From: an uncultured Faecalibacterium sp.
Lineage (GTDB): Bacteria; Bacillota; Clostridia; Oscillospirales; Ruminococcaceae
Direction of reading: 5' to 3'
Length of the DNA: 64,000 nucleotides
Assembly (NCBI GenBank): GCA_900540455.1
Contig: UQGD01000005.1
Location: 1 to 64,000 of the forward strand
Shown here: positions 63,957-64,000 of the stretch, one piece after another
How positions within the stretch are numbered: the first letter of the stretch is position 1
Layout: every line of letters starts with the position of its first letter
Translations under genes and position numbers: made by a program
The notes under the pieces: generated by a model
What the model saw: only the letters and a program-made list of their open reading frames with translations
Database searches by the model: none
Told to the model about the DNA's origin: nothing

Positions 63957-64000
63957 TCTTGTCTCTCCCTTCATACACTTACAAACCGGTTCCGGCAGTT

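Larger units (their letters stand above)
22234..64000. mobile_element. Contractile-tailed prophage (left end at tRNA-Gly; right end beyond window)
   Basis: A continuous set of phage genes: terminase, lambda-type head, P2-type contractile tail, fibres, lysis, replication and regulation. Packaging-to-lysis genes all run on the minus strand toward the tRNA. The left limit is set at the tRNA 3' end by inference: the last chromosomal gene is upstream of it and the first phage-type cargo at 22.7 kb. The second att copy, the integrase and the lysogeny repressor are not in this window. Structural frames are intact, so the prophage could be functional. Confidence 0.9.

Overview
The window has two parts: about 22 kb of chromosome from an anaerobic, GC-rich Firmicute, and about 42 kb of prophage. 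The chromosomal genes (rpoB-rpoC-rpsL-rpsG-fusA block, two pyrophosphate-type phosphofructokinases, typA, a YbhJ-like aconitase homologue) and the style of the phage proteins suggest an Oscillospiraceae gut bacterium such as Faecalibacterium. That assignment is inference from gene content; no database was searched.

Chromosome, 1-22233. Minus strand: rpoB, rpoC, then rpsL, rpsG and the 5' part of fusA under their own promoter. Then come a minus-strand metallo-beta-lactamase/beta-CASP protein, typA (plus), a membrane-anchored SGNH hydrolase (minus), two tandem PPi-PFK paralogues (plus), and minus-strand TSCPD, PHP and aconitase-family genes. A tRNA-Gly(CCC) with encoded CCA, its own promoter and a strong terminator ends this part.

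Prophage, from just after the tRNA to beyond 64000. The tRNA end carries a plus-strand pair, a Panacea-domain protein plus a three-helix membrane protein, which looks like cargo (defence or toxin-antitoxin). All the rest up to 53.5 kb is one minus-strand late region read right to left: small terminase proteins and TerL, a lambda-type portal/protease/decoration/capsid set, a P2-type contractile tail (sheath, tube, frameshifted chaperone, tape measure, gpX/D/V/U/25/J/I), five or more tail-fibre-like proteins, a four-gene radical-SAM cassette with a Cys-every-fourth-residue substrate, then endolysin, a coiled-coil membrane protein and holin. The late region starts at an extended -10 promoter with a 10-bp-period direct repeat in place of a -35 box.

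From 53.9 to 56.0 kb lie three tandem, diverged copies of one switch: a minus-strand ribbon-helix-helix (RHH) repressor gene, divergent promoters with 3-5 copies of a palindromic or directional operator unique to that copy, and a plus-strand micro-ORF of 35-40 codons. Plus-strand genes follow for an ArdC-like protein, a DUF4942-type adenine methylase and small unknowns (56.2-60.2 kb). The minus strand resumes with a sigma-region-4/ArpU-like late activator candidate, a DUF1064 nuclease, an HUH replication initiator and small early proteins up to the window edge. No integrase or CI-like repressor is in the window; they are expected to the right.

The most unusual features are (1) the CXXX-repeat radical-SAM peptide cassette inside a phage late operon between tail fibre and lysin, and (2) the three parallel RHH/micro-ORF switches with three different operator sequences. 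A programmed -1 frameshift, a shared C-terminal tag on the tail-fibre proteins and the Panacea/membrane pair are further leads.
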